Origin: Sandarakinorhabdus sp. AAP62 | Lineage (GTDB): Bacteria; Pseudomonadota; Alphaproteobacteria; Sphingomonadales; Sphingomonadaceae | Length of the DNA: 64,000 nucleotides | Direction of reading: 5' to 3' | NCBI RefSeq assembly: GCF_000331225.1 | Contig: NZ_ANFY01000010.1 | Coordinates: 62,001 to 126,000, forward strand | Part shown: one piece after another, positions 17,439 to 25,948 of the stretch | How the letters are laid out: every line of letters starts with the position of its first letter | How positions within the stretch are numbered: the first letter of the stretch is position 1 | Notes under the pieces: model-generated | What the model was told of the DNA's origin: nothing | The model's input: the letters and a program-made list of their open reading frames with translations, nothing else | Databases searched by the model: none | Program-made: the position numbers and the translations under genes

Positions 17439-17857
17439 TCGTCTATGATCTGGTGTGCGACGCGGCGCACCGGTTTGAAGCCTGGTTCGGATCGAGCAGC
17501 GACTATGAAGACCAGCTGCAGCGTGGCTTGCTGTCATGCCCGCTGTGCGGCAGCGCCAAGGTGGGCAAGGCGGTGATGGCGCCCGCCGTTCCGGCCAAAT
17601 CCAACCAGAAAGCGGCCACCCAGAGCCTGGCCACTGATGATGCGATGGCTCGATTGCTGATGCTGCAACGCGCCTTTGAAGCCAACAGCGATTATGTCGG
17701 CGATCGCTTCGCTGCCGAAGCCCGCGCCATCCACCAGGCAGGGGAAACCCGCAGCGTGCACGGCGAAGCCACACCGGAAGAGATCAGGGCCCTGCGCGAG
17801 GATGGAGTGTCGCTGTTGCCCTTGCCATTCCGCCCGCGCGGCCGTTCGGACGCCTGA
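17435..17857 (+). CDS. DUF1178 family protein
   Basis: Conserved protein of 140 residues, unknown function. It begins MIVYDLVCDAAHRFEAWF and carries a CPLCG zinc-ribbon-like half (LLSCPLCGSAKVGKAVMAP) followed by a charged C-terminal half with GDRFAAEARAIHQGE-like residues. The family is usually located after a nitrilase and glutaredoxin, as here. ATG 17435 overlaps the preceding stop by 4 nt. Confidence 0.88.
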   Translation: MIVYDLVCDAAHRFEAWFGSSSDYEDQLQRGLLSCPLCGSAKVGKAVMAPAVPAKSNQKAATQSLATDDAMARLLMLQRAFEANSDYVGDRFAAEARAIHQAGETRSVHGEATPEEIRALREDGVSLLPLPFRPRGRSDA

Positions 17858-17921
17858 AACAGGATGTTTGCCAAAGTTTTTTCTTGAACAGCGCCAAACA
17901 TCATGGCCTTGAAAATCCGGC

Positions 17922-17998
17922 GCACCCGTAGCTCAGCTGGATAGAGCGACGGTTTCCTAAACCGTAGGCCGCAGGTTCGAACCCTGCCGGGTGCACCA
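17922..17998 (+). tRNA. tRNA-Arg (CCT)
   Basis: The 77-nt cloverleaf has acceptor arms GCACCCG/CGGGTGC, a D-arm with TAGCTCAGCTGG, an anticodon stem ACGGT/ACCGT with loop TTCCTAA (anticodon CCT), a T-arm GGTTCGAACC and an encoded CCA. It reads AGG codons. Confidence 0.97.
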
Positions 17999-18145
17999 CT
18001 ATTGTTTGCGCGTTGCCGCCCACCAACCCAACGCGCGGGTTTGCGCATTGCCGCCGGCCAGCCCTTTTGCCGCATCACATTGTCAGCATGGGCTTGCCAT
18101 GGTTTACTGGTCGCCAGCTGAGAGGCTCCAGCGCGGGGAAAACGT

Positions 18146-19009
18146 GTGAAGCAAACGCTGCTCAATCTACTGCCGCCGGCATCCGTGGCAGCGCTGCTGC
18201 TGTTCTGGGGCAATGCGCCTGCCAGCCTCGTCGACAGCCCCTATACGCTGGTGACGGTCATCCTGATCGTGGTTGGCTTCGTGCAGCTGCTGGAACTGGG
18301 CTTTGAACGCCATGAAGGCTGGCGCATCACGGGCCGTGAGCTGGCCACCGATGCCTTCTATGTCGTGCTCAGCTTCACCATGATCAACTGGATGACCGAG
18401 AATCTGGCCAATGGGCCGATGGGCGCCGCCAAGGCCGCGCTTGGCCTGTCCACACCCTGGGTGAAGGCGCTGCCCTTTCTGGCGCAGGTCGCCTTTGCCA
18501 CGCTGTTGTTTGAATTCGGCCAATATTGGATGCACCGGCTGATGCACAACAATGGGCTGTTCTGGTCCACCCACGCCCCCCATCATCACATCACCCAATT
18601 GAACGCCGCCAAAGGCTATGTCGGCAATCCGATCGAGCTGTTCCTGATCACGCTCAGCGTGCTGGTGCTGTTCGATTTCGACAAGGCGGCCGTGTTCGCC
18701 TCCGCCTCCATCGGCACGGCCGTCTCGACCTTTGCCCATGCCAATGTGCGATCGGACCCGCCGGCGTGGTACAGTTTCTTCTTCACCACCATCCGTCATC
18801 ACAGCCTTCACCATACGGCGCTGAGCTATGAGGATACGCGCTGCAACTATGGCAATGTCGTCATCCTCTATGACCGTCTGTTCGGCACCTATCGCGAAGG
18901 CGAATCCGCAGTGGTGGGCCAGGACGAACGCCGCCGCCTGAGCATCCCCGAACAATGGCTGTTCCCATTCCAGCCGCTGCTGGCCCGGTTCAAGGCCCAG
19001 CGCGGCTGA
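18146..19009 (+). CDS. Sterol desaturase / fatty acid hydroxylase family membrane enzyme
   Basis: Integral-membrane di-iron enzyme of 287 residues. Three histidine boxes are present: HRLMH, HAPHHH and HHSLHH. Several hydrophobic segments surround them (about 10-25, 35-50, 110-130, 165-185). It could hydroxylate fatty acids, carotenoids or hopanoid/sterol lipids; the substrate cannot be told from sequence. Translation starts at GTG 18146 behind GGGGAAAAC. It stands alone after tRNA-Arg. Confidence 0.85.
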   Translation: MKQTLLNLLPPASVAALLLFWGNAPASLVDSPYTLVTVILIVVGFVQLLELGFERHEGWRITGRELATDAFYVVLSFTMINWMTENLANGPMGAAKAALGLSTPWVKALPFLAQVAFATLLFEFGQYWMHRLMHNNGLFWSTHAPHHHITQLNAAKGYVGNPIELFLITLSVLVLFDFDKAAVFASASIGTAVSTFAHANVRSDPPAWYSFFFTTIRHHSLHHTALSYEDTRCNYGNVVILYDRLFGTYREGESAVVGQDERRRLSIPEQWLFPFQPLLARFKAQRG

Positions 19010-19014
19010 GGCGA

Positions 19015-19413
19015 TCAGCGCGGGCGAGCCAGGGCCACGAGCAGCGGCGCCGCGATCGCGCTGTCAAAATATTCGCGCACATGGGTCACACGGCCCACAG
19101 CCACATCGGCCACCACACACACCGGCAGGCGCAGCACATGCCCATCCGGCATGGGGCCGCCGGCCGTGTGTTCCTCCACAAAGCCGGTGGCTGTGGCGGC
19201 GCGCACCGCATCGCCATAGCCCCAGCCGGGCACCGCGGCGTGCACCACCGCGTTGAACTTCAGCAGCGCTTCGAGGTTCATCGGCGGCGCACCATTCTGC
19301 ACCAGCTGAAAATCCGGTGCGCAAAGGTCGCGCACGGCAGCGGCATCATTGGCCGCCAGCGCGGCAAACAGGGCTTCGGCGATCTGGGCGTTGTCCATCA
19401 CGGGTTCCTTCAT
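19015..19413 (-). CDS. SnoaL/NTF2-like protein
   Basis: Small alpha+beta barrel-fold protein of 132 residues with the pattern FAALAANDAAAVRDLCAPDFQLVQNG at the start and VTHVREYFDS near the end, typical of SnoaL_2 or NTF2-like proteins. Whether it is an isomerase, hydratase or a non-enzymatic binder is unknown. The ATG overlaps the hrpB stop by 4 nt on the minus strand. It converges on the hydroxylase gene with 5 bp between stops. Confidence 0.75.
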   Translation of the reverse strand: MKEPVMDNAQIAEALFAALAANDAAAVRDLCAPDFQLVQNGAPPMNLEALLKFNAVVHAAVPGWGYGDAVRAATATGFVEEHTAGGPMPDGHVLRLPVCVVADVAVGRVTHVREYFDSAIAAPLLVALARPR

Positions 19414-21839
19414 TGGCCGGGCCGCTTGGCGCGCAAGGTGGGCGGCGCATCCAGAGGATTATCCGGCCACGGATGTTTGGGATAGCGGCCTTTCAAATCC
19501 TTCTTCACATCGGCCCAACTGCCCGCCCAGAAGCCCGGCAGATCCTTGGTCACCTGGATTGGCCGACCGGCTGGCGATGTCAGCCGCAAGGTCAGCGGCA
19601 CCCGGCCTTCGGCCAGCGTCGGATGGCGGGCAAGGCCAAACAAGGTCTGCACCCGCATGTCGGCGGCCGGCCCGCCATCGGCGGCATAATCAATCGCGTG
19701 GCTGCTGCCCGCCGGGGTGGTGAAACGGGCCGGCGCGAACCGGTCGAGCTGCTGGCGCTGGTTCCAGTCGAGCCGGTTCAGCAGCGCTTCGGCCAATTGT
19801 GCATCCGACAGATCAGACAGGCGGCGGCCAAGCGACGGGGCCAGCCAATCGGCCAACCCGGCAAGCAACGCGGCATCGTCGCTGGCCGGCAGATCAAGAC
19901 CGTGTGCAGCCGCAAAACCAAGGCGGGCACGCAGCGCCAATGCGGCTTCACCCCAAGGCAACAAGCCCAGGCCAGTGGCCGCCACCGCATCGAGCAGGGC
20001 GGCGCGCACGCGGGCCGGATCGGGCCGCTCCATGGGCTGACGCGCCAAAGTGATGGCACCAAGCCGGCGCTGGGTTTCGGCGGTCACCCCGGTGGTGGCC
20101 GGATCATAGCCAAATACCACCCGGCTTTCGATGCGGCTGGCCAGCAGCTTTTCCACATCCCCGTGCAACGGCGCGCCCAACAGCAGCCGCGCCCCGGCCG
20201 CACTGCCGCTGGCATCTGCCACCACGATCCATTCGCTGCGCGCCAACGGCGAATCCGGCGGCGCTGCGACAGCACGACCATTGGCCATCAGAAACGCTGC
20301 TCCGCGCCGCCTGGCAACCCGGTCGGGCAGGCCCAGCGCCAGCACTTCGCCAGCGGATTCGACGTTGATATCCGTCTCGGTCGCTCCCACCGCGCGGGCC
20401 CAGCGCTGTGCCAGCTTGCGCGCGGCATCAGCCCGCTGGCCACGTTCACGCGCCCAGCCGGAAAGCCGCTGTTCCAGATCATCGCTGCGCCCGCCCAGCC
20501 CGCGTTCGCCCAGCAGAACGGCGATGCGTGCCGCCAGCAGGCCATGGCCGCGTGCCGCAGCCTTGACCAGCATATGGGCCTGTTCGGGCGCCATTGGCAG
20601 CGCGGCCAGCTTCTCGCCGTGCGGGGTCACGCGGCCTTGATCGTCAATGGCGGCCAGCGCCTTCAGCCGGGTCTGAGCTTCGGCGACCGCCACGGAAGGC
20701 GGCGGATCACGCCAGGGCAATATGGCGGGATCCGGCACGCCCCAACGGGCGCAATCCAGCACCAGACCGGCCAGATCGGCCTCCAAGATCTCGGGCGGAT
20801 CAAAAGGCGCGCGGCCCAGGGTCTCGGCGGCTTCCCACAGGCGGATCGCCACGCCGGGTGCAGTGCGGCCGGCACGGCCAGCGCGTTGGGTCACGGCGGC
20901 CTGGCTGGAACGCACGGTCACCAGCCGCTGCAAGCCCACACTGCGATCCAGCTGCGGCCGGCGCGACAGGCCGGAATCGACCACCACCCGCACGCCATCG
21001 ATGGTGATGCTGGTCTCGGCAATCGACGTCGCGAGCACGATCTTGCGGCGGCCTGGCGCTGCGGGCGCGATGGCGACGCGTTGATCGGCAGCTTCGCGGG
21101 CGCCGTGCAGGCGGAACAGATCGGTATCGGCCGGCAGCCGGCCTTCAAGCCGCTCGGCAGTGCGTTCGATTTCGGCAACCCCTGGCAGGAAAGCGAGGAT
21201 CGAGCCGGTTTCGCTGGCGAGCGCCGCGCGAATGGCGCCGGCCATGGCATCTTCCAGCCGCTCCGCCGGGTTGCGGCCAATGTGGCGCTGTTCAACCGGG
21301 AACATCCGGCCTTCGGATTCGATCTGGACCAGGCCAGGAATGATGGCGGCAAAGCCGGCGACATCGAGCGTGGCCGACATCAGCACCAGGCGCAGATCGG
21401 GGCGCAGCGCGGCGCGGGCCTCGAGGGTGAGGGCCAGCGCGAAATCGCTGTCGAGGCTGCGTTCATGCACTTCATCGAACAGCACGCCGGCCACACCTGC
21501 CAGTTCCGGATCGCTGACCAGCATGCGGGTGAAGATGCCTTCGGTCACCACTTCGATGCGGGTGGCGGCAGAAGTGCGGGCATCGAGCCGGGTGCGATAT
21601 CCGATGGTCTGGCCCACCGCTTCGCCCATTTCCTCGGCCATGCGTTCGGCGGCAGCGCGGGCGGCAAGGCGGCGCGGCGAGAGCAGGATGAGCTTGCCAC
21701 CTTTGACCCAGTCTTCGCCAAGCAACGCCGGTGGCACGGCAGTGGTCTTGCCAGCCCCGGGCGGCGCCACAAGCGCAACAGGTGAATTGCTGGCCAGCGC
21801 CGCCTGTACCTGCGGCAGCACGGCGAGCACCGGCAGCAT
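19410..21839 (-). CDS. hrpB: ATP-dependent helicase HrpB
   Basis: DEAH-type helicase of 809 residues. Motif I is APPGAGKTT near residues 25-33, motif II DEVHERSLDSDF near 119, motif III SATLD, and motif VI QRAGRAGRTAPG. The C-terminal region (LPASDDAALLAGLADWLAP, TLRLTSPAGRPIQVTKDLPGFW) matches the HrpB-specific domain. HrpB has few known targets; family knowledge points to RNA. It shares a base with the hemJ stop. Confidence 0.95.
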   Translation of the reverse strand: MLPVLAVLPQVQAALASNSPVALVAPPGAGKTTAVPPALLGEDWVKGGKLILLSPRRLAARAAAERMAEEMGEAVGQTIGYRTRLDARTSAATRIEVVTEGIFTRMLVSDPELAGVAGVLFDEVHERSLDSDFALALTLEARAALRPDLRLVLMSATLDVAGFAAIIPGLVQIESEGRMFPVEQRHIGRNPAERLEDAMAGAIRAALASETGSILAFLPGVAEIERTAERLEGRLPADTDLFRLHGAREAADQRVAIAPAAPGRRKIVLATSIAETSITIDGVRVVVDSGLSRRPQLDRSVGLQRLVTVRSSQAAVTQRAGRAGRTAPGVAIRLWEAAETLGRAPFDPPEILEADLAGLVLDCARWGVPDPAILPWRDPPPSVAVAEAQTRLKALAAIDDQGRVTPHGEKLAALPMAPEQAHMLVKAAARGHGLLAARIAVLLGERGLGGRSDDLEQRLSGWARERGQRADAARKLAQRWARAVGATETDINVESAGEVLALGLPDRVARRRGAAFLMANGRAVAAPPDSPLARSEWIVVADASGSAAGARLLLGAPLHGDVEKLLASRIESRVVFGYDPATTGVTAETQRRLGAITLARQPMERPDPARVRAALLDAVAATGLGLLPWGEAALALRARLGFAAAHGLDLPASDDAALLAGLADWLAPSLGRRLSDLSDAQLAEALLNRLDWNQRQQLDRFAPARFTTPAGSSHAIDYAADGGPAADMRVQTLFGLARHPTLAEGRVPLTLRLTSPAGRPIQVTKDLPGFWAGSWADVKKDLKGRYPKHPWPDNPLDAPPTLRAKRPGQ

Positions 21840-22288
21840 CAGAACGGCTTGACGATCACCAGCACCGCCACCGCCAGCGTGACCAGCGACGGGATTTCAT
21901 TCATCAACCGCAGCCGACGCTCGGTGACATTGCGGTCACCAGCCGCAAAGCGCTTGGAGGTGACCACGCTCCAGTGGTGGAACCAGGTCAGCAGGCAGAC
22001 AAAGGCGAATTTTGCGACCAGCCACAGGGGCCAGCCAAGGTGGAAGCCCAGCGAAAGACCGGCGATCCAGCTCACCACCATGGCTGGTGACAGGATGATG
22101 CGGCGCAGGCGGCGGCAGCGTTCATCCCACAGCGCGGATTCCGCCGCTTGTGGCGCCACCGGATGCCAATAGACCAGGAATCGCGGGATCATGAACAGGC
22201 CGGCCATCCAGAAGATGACGAAGGCCACATGTAGCGCCTTCACCCACAGATAGGCGTCGCCAAGCCAGCCTGCGCCCCACTCGATCAC
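21839..22288 (-). CDS. hemJ: Protoporphyrinogen oxidase HemJ
   Basis: Membrane enzyme of 149 residues converting protoporphyrinogen IX to protoporphyrin IX in haem synthesis. It has four hydrophobic segments, with the family blocks LWVKALHVAFVIFWMAGLF, CRRLRRIILSPAM, and RLMNEIPSLVTLAVAVLVI near the C-terminus. Its start codon abuts the stop of hemE, so the two haem genes are co-transcribed. Confidence 0.93.
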   Translation of the reverse strand: MIEWGAGWLGDAYLWVKALHVAFVIFWMAGLFMIPRFLVYWHPVAPQAAESALWDERCRRLRRIILSPAMVVSWIAGLSLGFHLGWPLWLVAKFAFVCLLTWFHHWSVVTSKRFAAGDRNVTERRLRLMNEIPSLVTLAVAVLVIVKPF

Positions 22289-23335
22289 TTACAGCGGCTT
22301 CCGCAGCAGCGCGAACAGCTGTTCAACATGTTCGATCGGCGTATCTTGTAGGATGCCGTGGCCCAGATTGAAGATGTGCGGGCGACCCGACAGCGCGTGG
22401 CGAATGCGCAGCGTCGCCTGTTCCAGCGCTTCCCCGCCGGCAATCAGCGCCAGCGGATCGAGATTGCCCTGCACGGGCATACCCGGCGGCAGCATGGCAT
22501 CGGCCCAGGCCGGATCGACGGTTTCATCAAGGCCCACCGCATCCACACCGGTTTCGGCCGCATAGGCTGCCAGCTTGGCACCGGCACCCTTGGGGAAGCC
22601 GATGATCGGCACATCGGGGTGGCGCACCATCAGGCGGCCTACGATATCGGCGTTGGGTGCGATCACCCAGCGTTCGAACTGGGCCGGGCTGAGCGTGCCG
22701 GCCCAACTGTCAAACAGCTGGATGGTCTGGGCACCAGCTTCGATCTGCCCCGACAGATAATCAACGGTCACCGCCACGATGCGATCGATCAGCGCCTGGA
22801 ACCGCGCCGGATCCTTGTAGGCAAGGCGGCGGGTTTCGGCCTGATCCTTGCTGCCATGGCCGGCGACCATATAGGTGGCGACCGTCCACGGGCTGCCGGC
22901 AAAGCCCAGCATCGTCACCGACGGATCGATCGCCTTTCGTACCTTGGCAACGGTTTCATAGATCTTGGCGAAATACAGCGGATTGGGCTGTAGCTGCGAG
23001 AAATCGCCATCGTGCAGCGCCGGCGTGAGCTGCGGGCCTTCGCCGGGACCAAAGGTAAGGCCCTGGCCCATGGCGTGCGGCACGATCAGGATATCGGAAA
23101 ACAGGATGGCGCCATCCATCCCGAAGCGGCGCAGCGGCTGGATGGTGATTTCGGCGGCGGCATCACTGTCGTACACCAGTTCCAGGAAGCCGCCCTTTTC
23201 GGCGCGCAGGGCGCGATATTCGGGCAGATAGCGCCCGGCCTGCCGCATCAGCCACACCGGCGGAGGGTCCCGCATTTCGCCCTTCAGCACGGCGAGCAGC
23301 GGCGGGTCTTTCGGAGAAGATTTCAGGTCAGCCAT
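22289..23335 (-). CDS. hemE: Uroporphyrinogen decarboxylase
   Basis: Cytoplasmic enzyme of haem synthesis producing coproporphyrinogen III. The 348-residue protein has the signature PVWLMRQAGRYLPEYR at about residues 26-41 and the central GFAGSPWTVATYM block. ATG 23335 follows GGGAGCGAC; the longer open frame upstream runs into the replication origin and is not coding. In Caulobacter and Rickettsia, hemE flanks the chromosome origin, as it does here. Confidence 0.97.
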   Translation of the reverse strand: MADLKSSPKDPPLLAVLKGEMRDPPPVWLMRQAGRYLPEYRALRAEKGGFLELVYDSDAAAEITIQPLRRFGMDGAILFSDILIVPHAMGQGLTFGPGEGPQLTPALHDGDFSQLQPNPLYFAKIYETVAKVRKAIDPSVTMLGFAGSPWTVATYMVAGHGSKDQAETRRLAYKDPARFQALIDRIVAVTVDYLSGQIEAGAQTIQLFDSWAGTLSPAQFERWVIAPNADIVGRLMVRHPDVPIIGFPKGAGAKLAAYAAETGVDAVGLDETVDPAWADAMLPPGMPVQGNLDPLALIAGGEALEQATLRIRHALSGRPHIFNLGHGILQDTPIEHVEQLFALLRKPL

Positions 23336-23390
23336 GTCGCTCCCTTTCGGGCCAGCGCCAAGGCCGGTCAAGGCCTCGCTTGGCTTCCAC

Positions 23391-23430
23391 TGACTGAAAA
23401 GAATCTGGAAAAATTGTGGGTAGTAGTAGG
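23391..23430. other. A/T-rich segment in oriC, candidate unwinding element
   Basis: Hand count gives 15 of 40 G+C (38%), against roughly 65% for the window. It includes the runs GAAAAG, GGAAAAATT and TAGTAGTAGG. Its closeness to the DnaA boxes fits a duplex-unwinding element. Confidence 0.5.
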
Positions 23431-23488
23431 CGGCGGAATCGTGGGGATAAAAATGCGCCCGCCGATCCATCCACAGATGGTGGCTGAT

Positions 23489-23515
23489 GCGACTCGCCGG
23501 AATCGCGCGAGTCGC
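23489..23515. repeat. GANTC-bearing inverted repeat in oriC
   Basis: Arms GCGACTCG (23489-23496) and CGAGTCGC (23508-23515) are perfect complements across an 11-nt spacer. Each arm carries one GANTC site, and a third (GAATC) sits in the spacer. Confidence 0.6.
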
Positions 23516-23529
23516 CGGCCTTGTCCCCG

Positions 23530-23538
23530 TTATCCACA
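23530..23538 (+). other. DnaA box (perfect)
   Basis: TTATCCACA, the exact DnaA consensus, in the centre of the oriC gap. Confidence 0.8.
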
Positions 23539-23654
23539 CCCCGGCCTGTGCATATTTCCGCAGCCCCATGATCTGGGCGGGGGCGCGGGGACGGATGGGC
23601 CCAATTGCCGCTTGCCCGAAGCTCCACAGCAGCGTTAACGCTTTGCCCTGATGC

Positions 23655-23663
23655 TTATCCACA
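23655..23663 (+). other. DnaA box (perfect), abutting a GAGTC site
   Basis: TTATCCACA lies directly against GAGTC at 23664-23668, 44 bp before the downstream start codon. The direct contact suggests that DnaA binding and GANTC methylation could influence each other. Confidence 0.8.
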
Positions 23664-23706
23664 GAGTCATACGGGTGAAATATTCCCGGCCGGGGCGGGC
23701 GTGACC

Positions 23707-24546
23707 ATGACGGACACGCTGCACCTGCATCTGATCAGTGATTCCACCGGCGAAACGCTGGAATCGGTGGCGAAGGCCAGCCTGGCGCGATTCGAGGGCG
23801 CACAGGCGGTGAAGCATTTCTGGCCGATGGTGCGCAGTGAAGGCCATCTTGATCGCATCATCGAGGAAGTGGCGAAGAAACCCGGGCTGGTCATCTATAC
23901 GCTTGTTGATGGTGCCGTGCGCGATCGGCTGGAAACCCGCTGCGCCACGCTTGGGCTGCCGATGGTGTCGCCGCTTGATCCGACGATCTCGGCGCTGTCG
24001 GAACTGCTCGGCCAGGCCGCCACCCGCCGGCCGGGGCGTCAGCACGTGATGGACCAGGCCTATTTCCGCCGTGTCGACGCCATCAACTACACGATGGTGC
24101 ATGACGATGGCGCGATGACCGCGCTGGAGGAGCTGGAAGAGGCCGATATCGTGCTGCTCGGCGTGTCGCGCACCTCGAAAACGCCGACCTCCATCTATCT
24201 GGCCAACCGCGGCTACAAGACGGCCAATATCCCGTTGGTGCCGCAATCGCCGCCGCCAGCCCATGTCTGGACGGTGAAAGGCCCGTTGCTGGTTGGCCTC
24301 ACCACCGCGCCCGACCGGTTGCAGTCCATCCGCCGCAATCGGCTGCTCACGCTGGGGCAGACGCCCGACACCGATTATGTCGATGTCGAGCAGATCGAAG
24401 CCGAAGTGGCCTTTGCCCGCCGGCTGTTTGCCGATCGTGATATTCCGGTGATCGATGTTACCCGCCGCAGCATCGAGGAAACGGCTGCGGCCATCATCAA
24501 CCTGCATCAGGCCAGGCTGGAGACAAGGGGAGACACGGGGGCATGA
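23707..24546 (+). CDS. Pyruvate phosphate dikinase / PEP synthase regulatory protein
   Basis: Bifunctional Ser/Thr kinase and phosphorylase (DUF299) controlling PPDK or PEP synthase, 279 residues. It has the opening LHLISDSTGETLESVAKA, the P-loop-like GVSRTSKTPTSIYLA at about residues 155-169, and NIPLVP. This is the homologue of Caulobacter gene 1 at the origin. ATG 23707 is used; GTG 23701 in frame is possible. The stop overlaps maf by 4 nt. Confidence 0.93.
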   Translation: MTDTLHLHLISDSTGETLESVAKASLARFEGAQAVKHFWPMVRSEGHLDRIIEEVAKKPGLVIYTLVDGAVRDRLETRCATLGLPMVSPLDPTISALSELLGQAATRRPGRQHVMDQAYFRRVDAINYTMVHDDGAMTALEELEEADIVLLGVSRTSKTPTSIYLANRGYKTANIPLVPQSPPPAHVWTVKGPLLVGLTTAPDRLQSIRRNRLLTLGQTPDTDYVDVEQIEAEVAFARRLFADRDIPVIDVTRRSIEETAAAIINLHQARLETRGDTGA

Positions 24547-25139
24547 TGCTGGTGCTGGCCAGCCAGTCGGCCGCGCGTCGCGCGATGTTGACCGCAGCTG
24601 GCGTGCTGCACGAGGCGTTGCCGGCGCATGTCGATGAAGAGGCGATTACCGCCGGTCTGGTCGCCGAACAGGCCAGCCCGGAACGCATTGCCGACGCGCT
24701 GGCCGAAGTGAAGGCGCTGAAGATCAGCCGCCAGCATCCCGGTGCGCTGGTGCTTGGCGGGGATTCGGTGGTGGTCACGGCAGATGGCAGCATGGTGGTC
24801 AAACCTGAAACCCGTCCGCGTGCCGAAGCGCAGCTGCGGCAATTGTCGGGCACCACGCACCGGCTGATCTCCGCTGCGGTAATCTGCGAAGCCGGCAAAC
24901 CTGTCTGGCGCAATGCGGGTGCAGCCACGCTGACCATGCGCCGCCTGAGCGACGCCTTCATTGCCGCCTATCTTGATGAAGAAGCCGAGGCCGTGCTGGG
25001 CTGTGTCGGCTGCTATCGGATCGAAGGGCTGGGCGCCCAGCTGTTCAGCCGGATCGATGGTGATCAGTTTGTCATTCGAGGCCTCCCGCTGCTCGCCGTT
25101 CTGGACTATCTGAGGGTCAGGGGAGTGCTGGCCACATGA
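24543..25139 (+). CDS. maf: Maf-like nucleotide pyrophosphatase
   Basis: House-cleaning NTP pyrophosphatase of 198 residues. It begins MLVLASQSAARRAMLTAAGV and has LVLGGDSVVV and GCYRIEGLGAQLFSRIDGD, the Maf signatures. Two tandem ATG codons are at the start. It overlaps neighbours at both ends in the origin-proximal chain. Confidence 0.92.
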   Translation: MMLVLASQSAARRAMLTAAGVLHEALPAHVDEEAITAGLVAEQASPERIADALAEVKALKISRQHPGALVLGGDSVVVTADGSMVVKPETRPRAEAQLRQLSGTTHRLISAAVICEAGKPVWRNAGAATLTMRRLSDAFIAAYLDEEAEAVLGCVGCYRIEGLGAQLFSRIDGDQFVIRGLPLLAVLDYLRVRGVLAT

Positions 25140-25948
25140 GGGAACCTGCCGTTGCGGGCGTGATCGGCTGGCCGATCAGTCATTCGAAATCACCGCTGAT
25201 CCATCGTTTCTGGCTGGGAAAACTCGGGCTGGATGGTGATTACAGCCGGTTTCCAGTGCGGCCCGAACAGCTCGGCACCTTCGTGCGGGCACTGCCCGTC
25301 ATGGGCTTGCGTGGTGTGAATGTGACGGTGCCGCACAAGCTGGCCGTGATGGCGCACCTCGATGGCCTCGCGCCGGAAGCGGTCGCGGTGGGGGCGGTCA
25401 ACACCATCCTAGTTGGCGAGGATCATCGCCTCATTGGCCATAATACTGATACCGCGGGCATCACCGGGCCGGCCGGCGCGATCATGGCCGGGCGCACTGT
25501 TCTGGTGATTGGCAGCGGCGGTGCGGCGCGGGCAGCGGCGGCGGCCGCGCGCGACAGCGGCGCCGCGGCCCTGTGGGTGATGGCCCGGAACTACAACGCT
25601 GCCGGCGCCTTGCTGGCGGCATCGAGCTTGCCCGGCGGCGTGATGGCGATGGGTGACGTGCCGCCGGCCGATACCGGGCTGGTGTTCAACGCCACCACGC
25701 TGGGAATGGCCGGCCAGCCGGCGCTCAATATCAATCTTTCGGCTTTGCCGGCCGATGCCGTGGTGTTCGATGCCGTCTATGTGCCGCTGGAAACCCCCTT
25801 GCTGGCGGCCGCCCATGCGCGCGGGCTCGTCACCATCGACGGGCTGGACATGCTGATCGGCCAGGCGGCCGAGGCGTTTCGGCTGTTCTATGGCGCCGAT
25901 CCGCCGCGCCGTCACGATGGCGAACTTCGGGCGATGCTCACCAAATGA
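25136..25948 (+). CDS. aroE: Shikimate dehydrogenase
   Basis: NADPH-dependent enzyme of the shikimate pathway, 270 residues. It carries SHSKSPLIHRFW near residue 15, GVNVTVPHKLAV (catalytic Lys), AVNTIL, the cofactor loop IGSGGAARAAAAAAR, and the terminal DMLIGQAAEAFRLF. It overlaps maf and coaE by 4 nt each. Confidence 0.96.
   Translation: MREPAVAGVIGWPISHSKSPLIHRFWLGKLGLDGDYSRFPVRPEQLGTFVRALPVMGLRGVNVTVPHKLAVMAHLDGLAPEAVAVGAVNTILVGEDHRLIGHNTDTAGITGPAGAIMAGRTVLVIGSGGAARAAAAAARDSGAAALWVMARNYNAAGALLAASSLPGGVMAMGDVPPADTGLVFNATTLGMAGQPALNINLSALPADAVVFDAVYVPLETPLLAAAHARGLVTIDGLDMLIGQAAEAFRLFYGADPPRRHDGELRAMLTK

Larger units (their letters stand above)
23336..23706. other. oriC: Chromosomal replication origin (oriC)
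   Basis: This is the only stretch longer than 300 bp without a gene. It lies between divergent hemE and the PEP synthase regulator, exactly where the Caulobacter and Rickettsia origins are. It contains perfect DnaA boxes TTATCCACA at 23530 and 23655, a one-mismatch box at 23442-23450 (TTATCCCCA on the minus strand), a two-mismatch box at 23467-23475, an A/T-rich stretch at 23391-23430 and six GANTC sites. Most genes on both sides read away from it. Confidence 0.85.

Noticed and set aside
19317-21785. A long open frame (822 codons) on the plus strand opposite hrpB
   Set aside because: It is the antisense shadow of a strongly supported helicase. High G+C coding sequence leaves few stops in this phase, and the translation is low-complexity with no domain.
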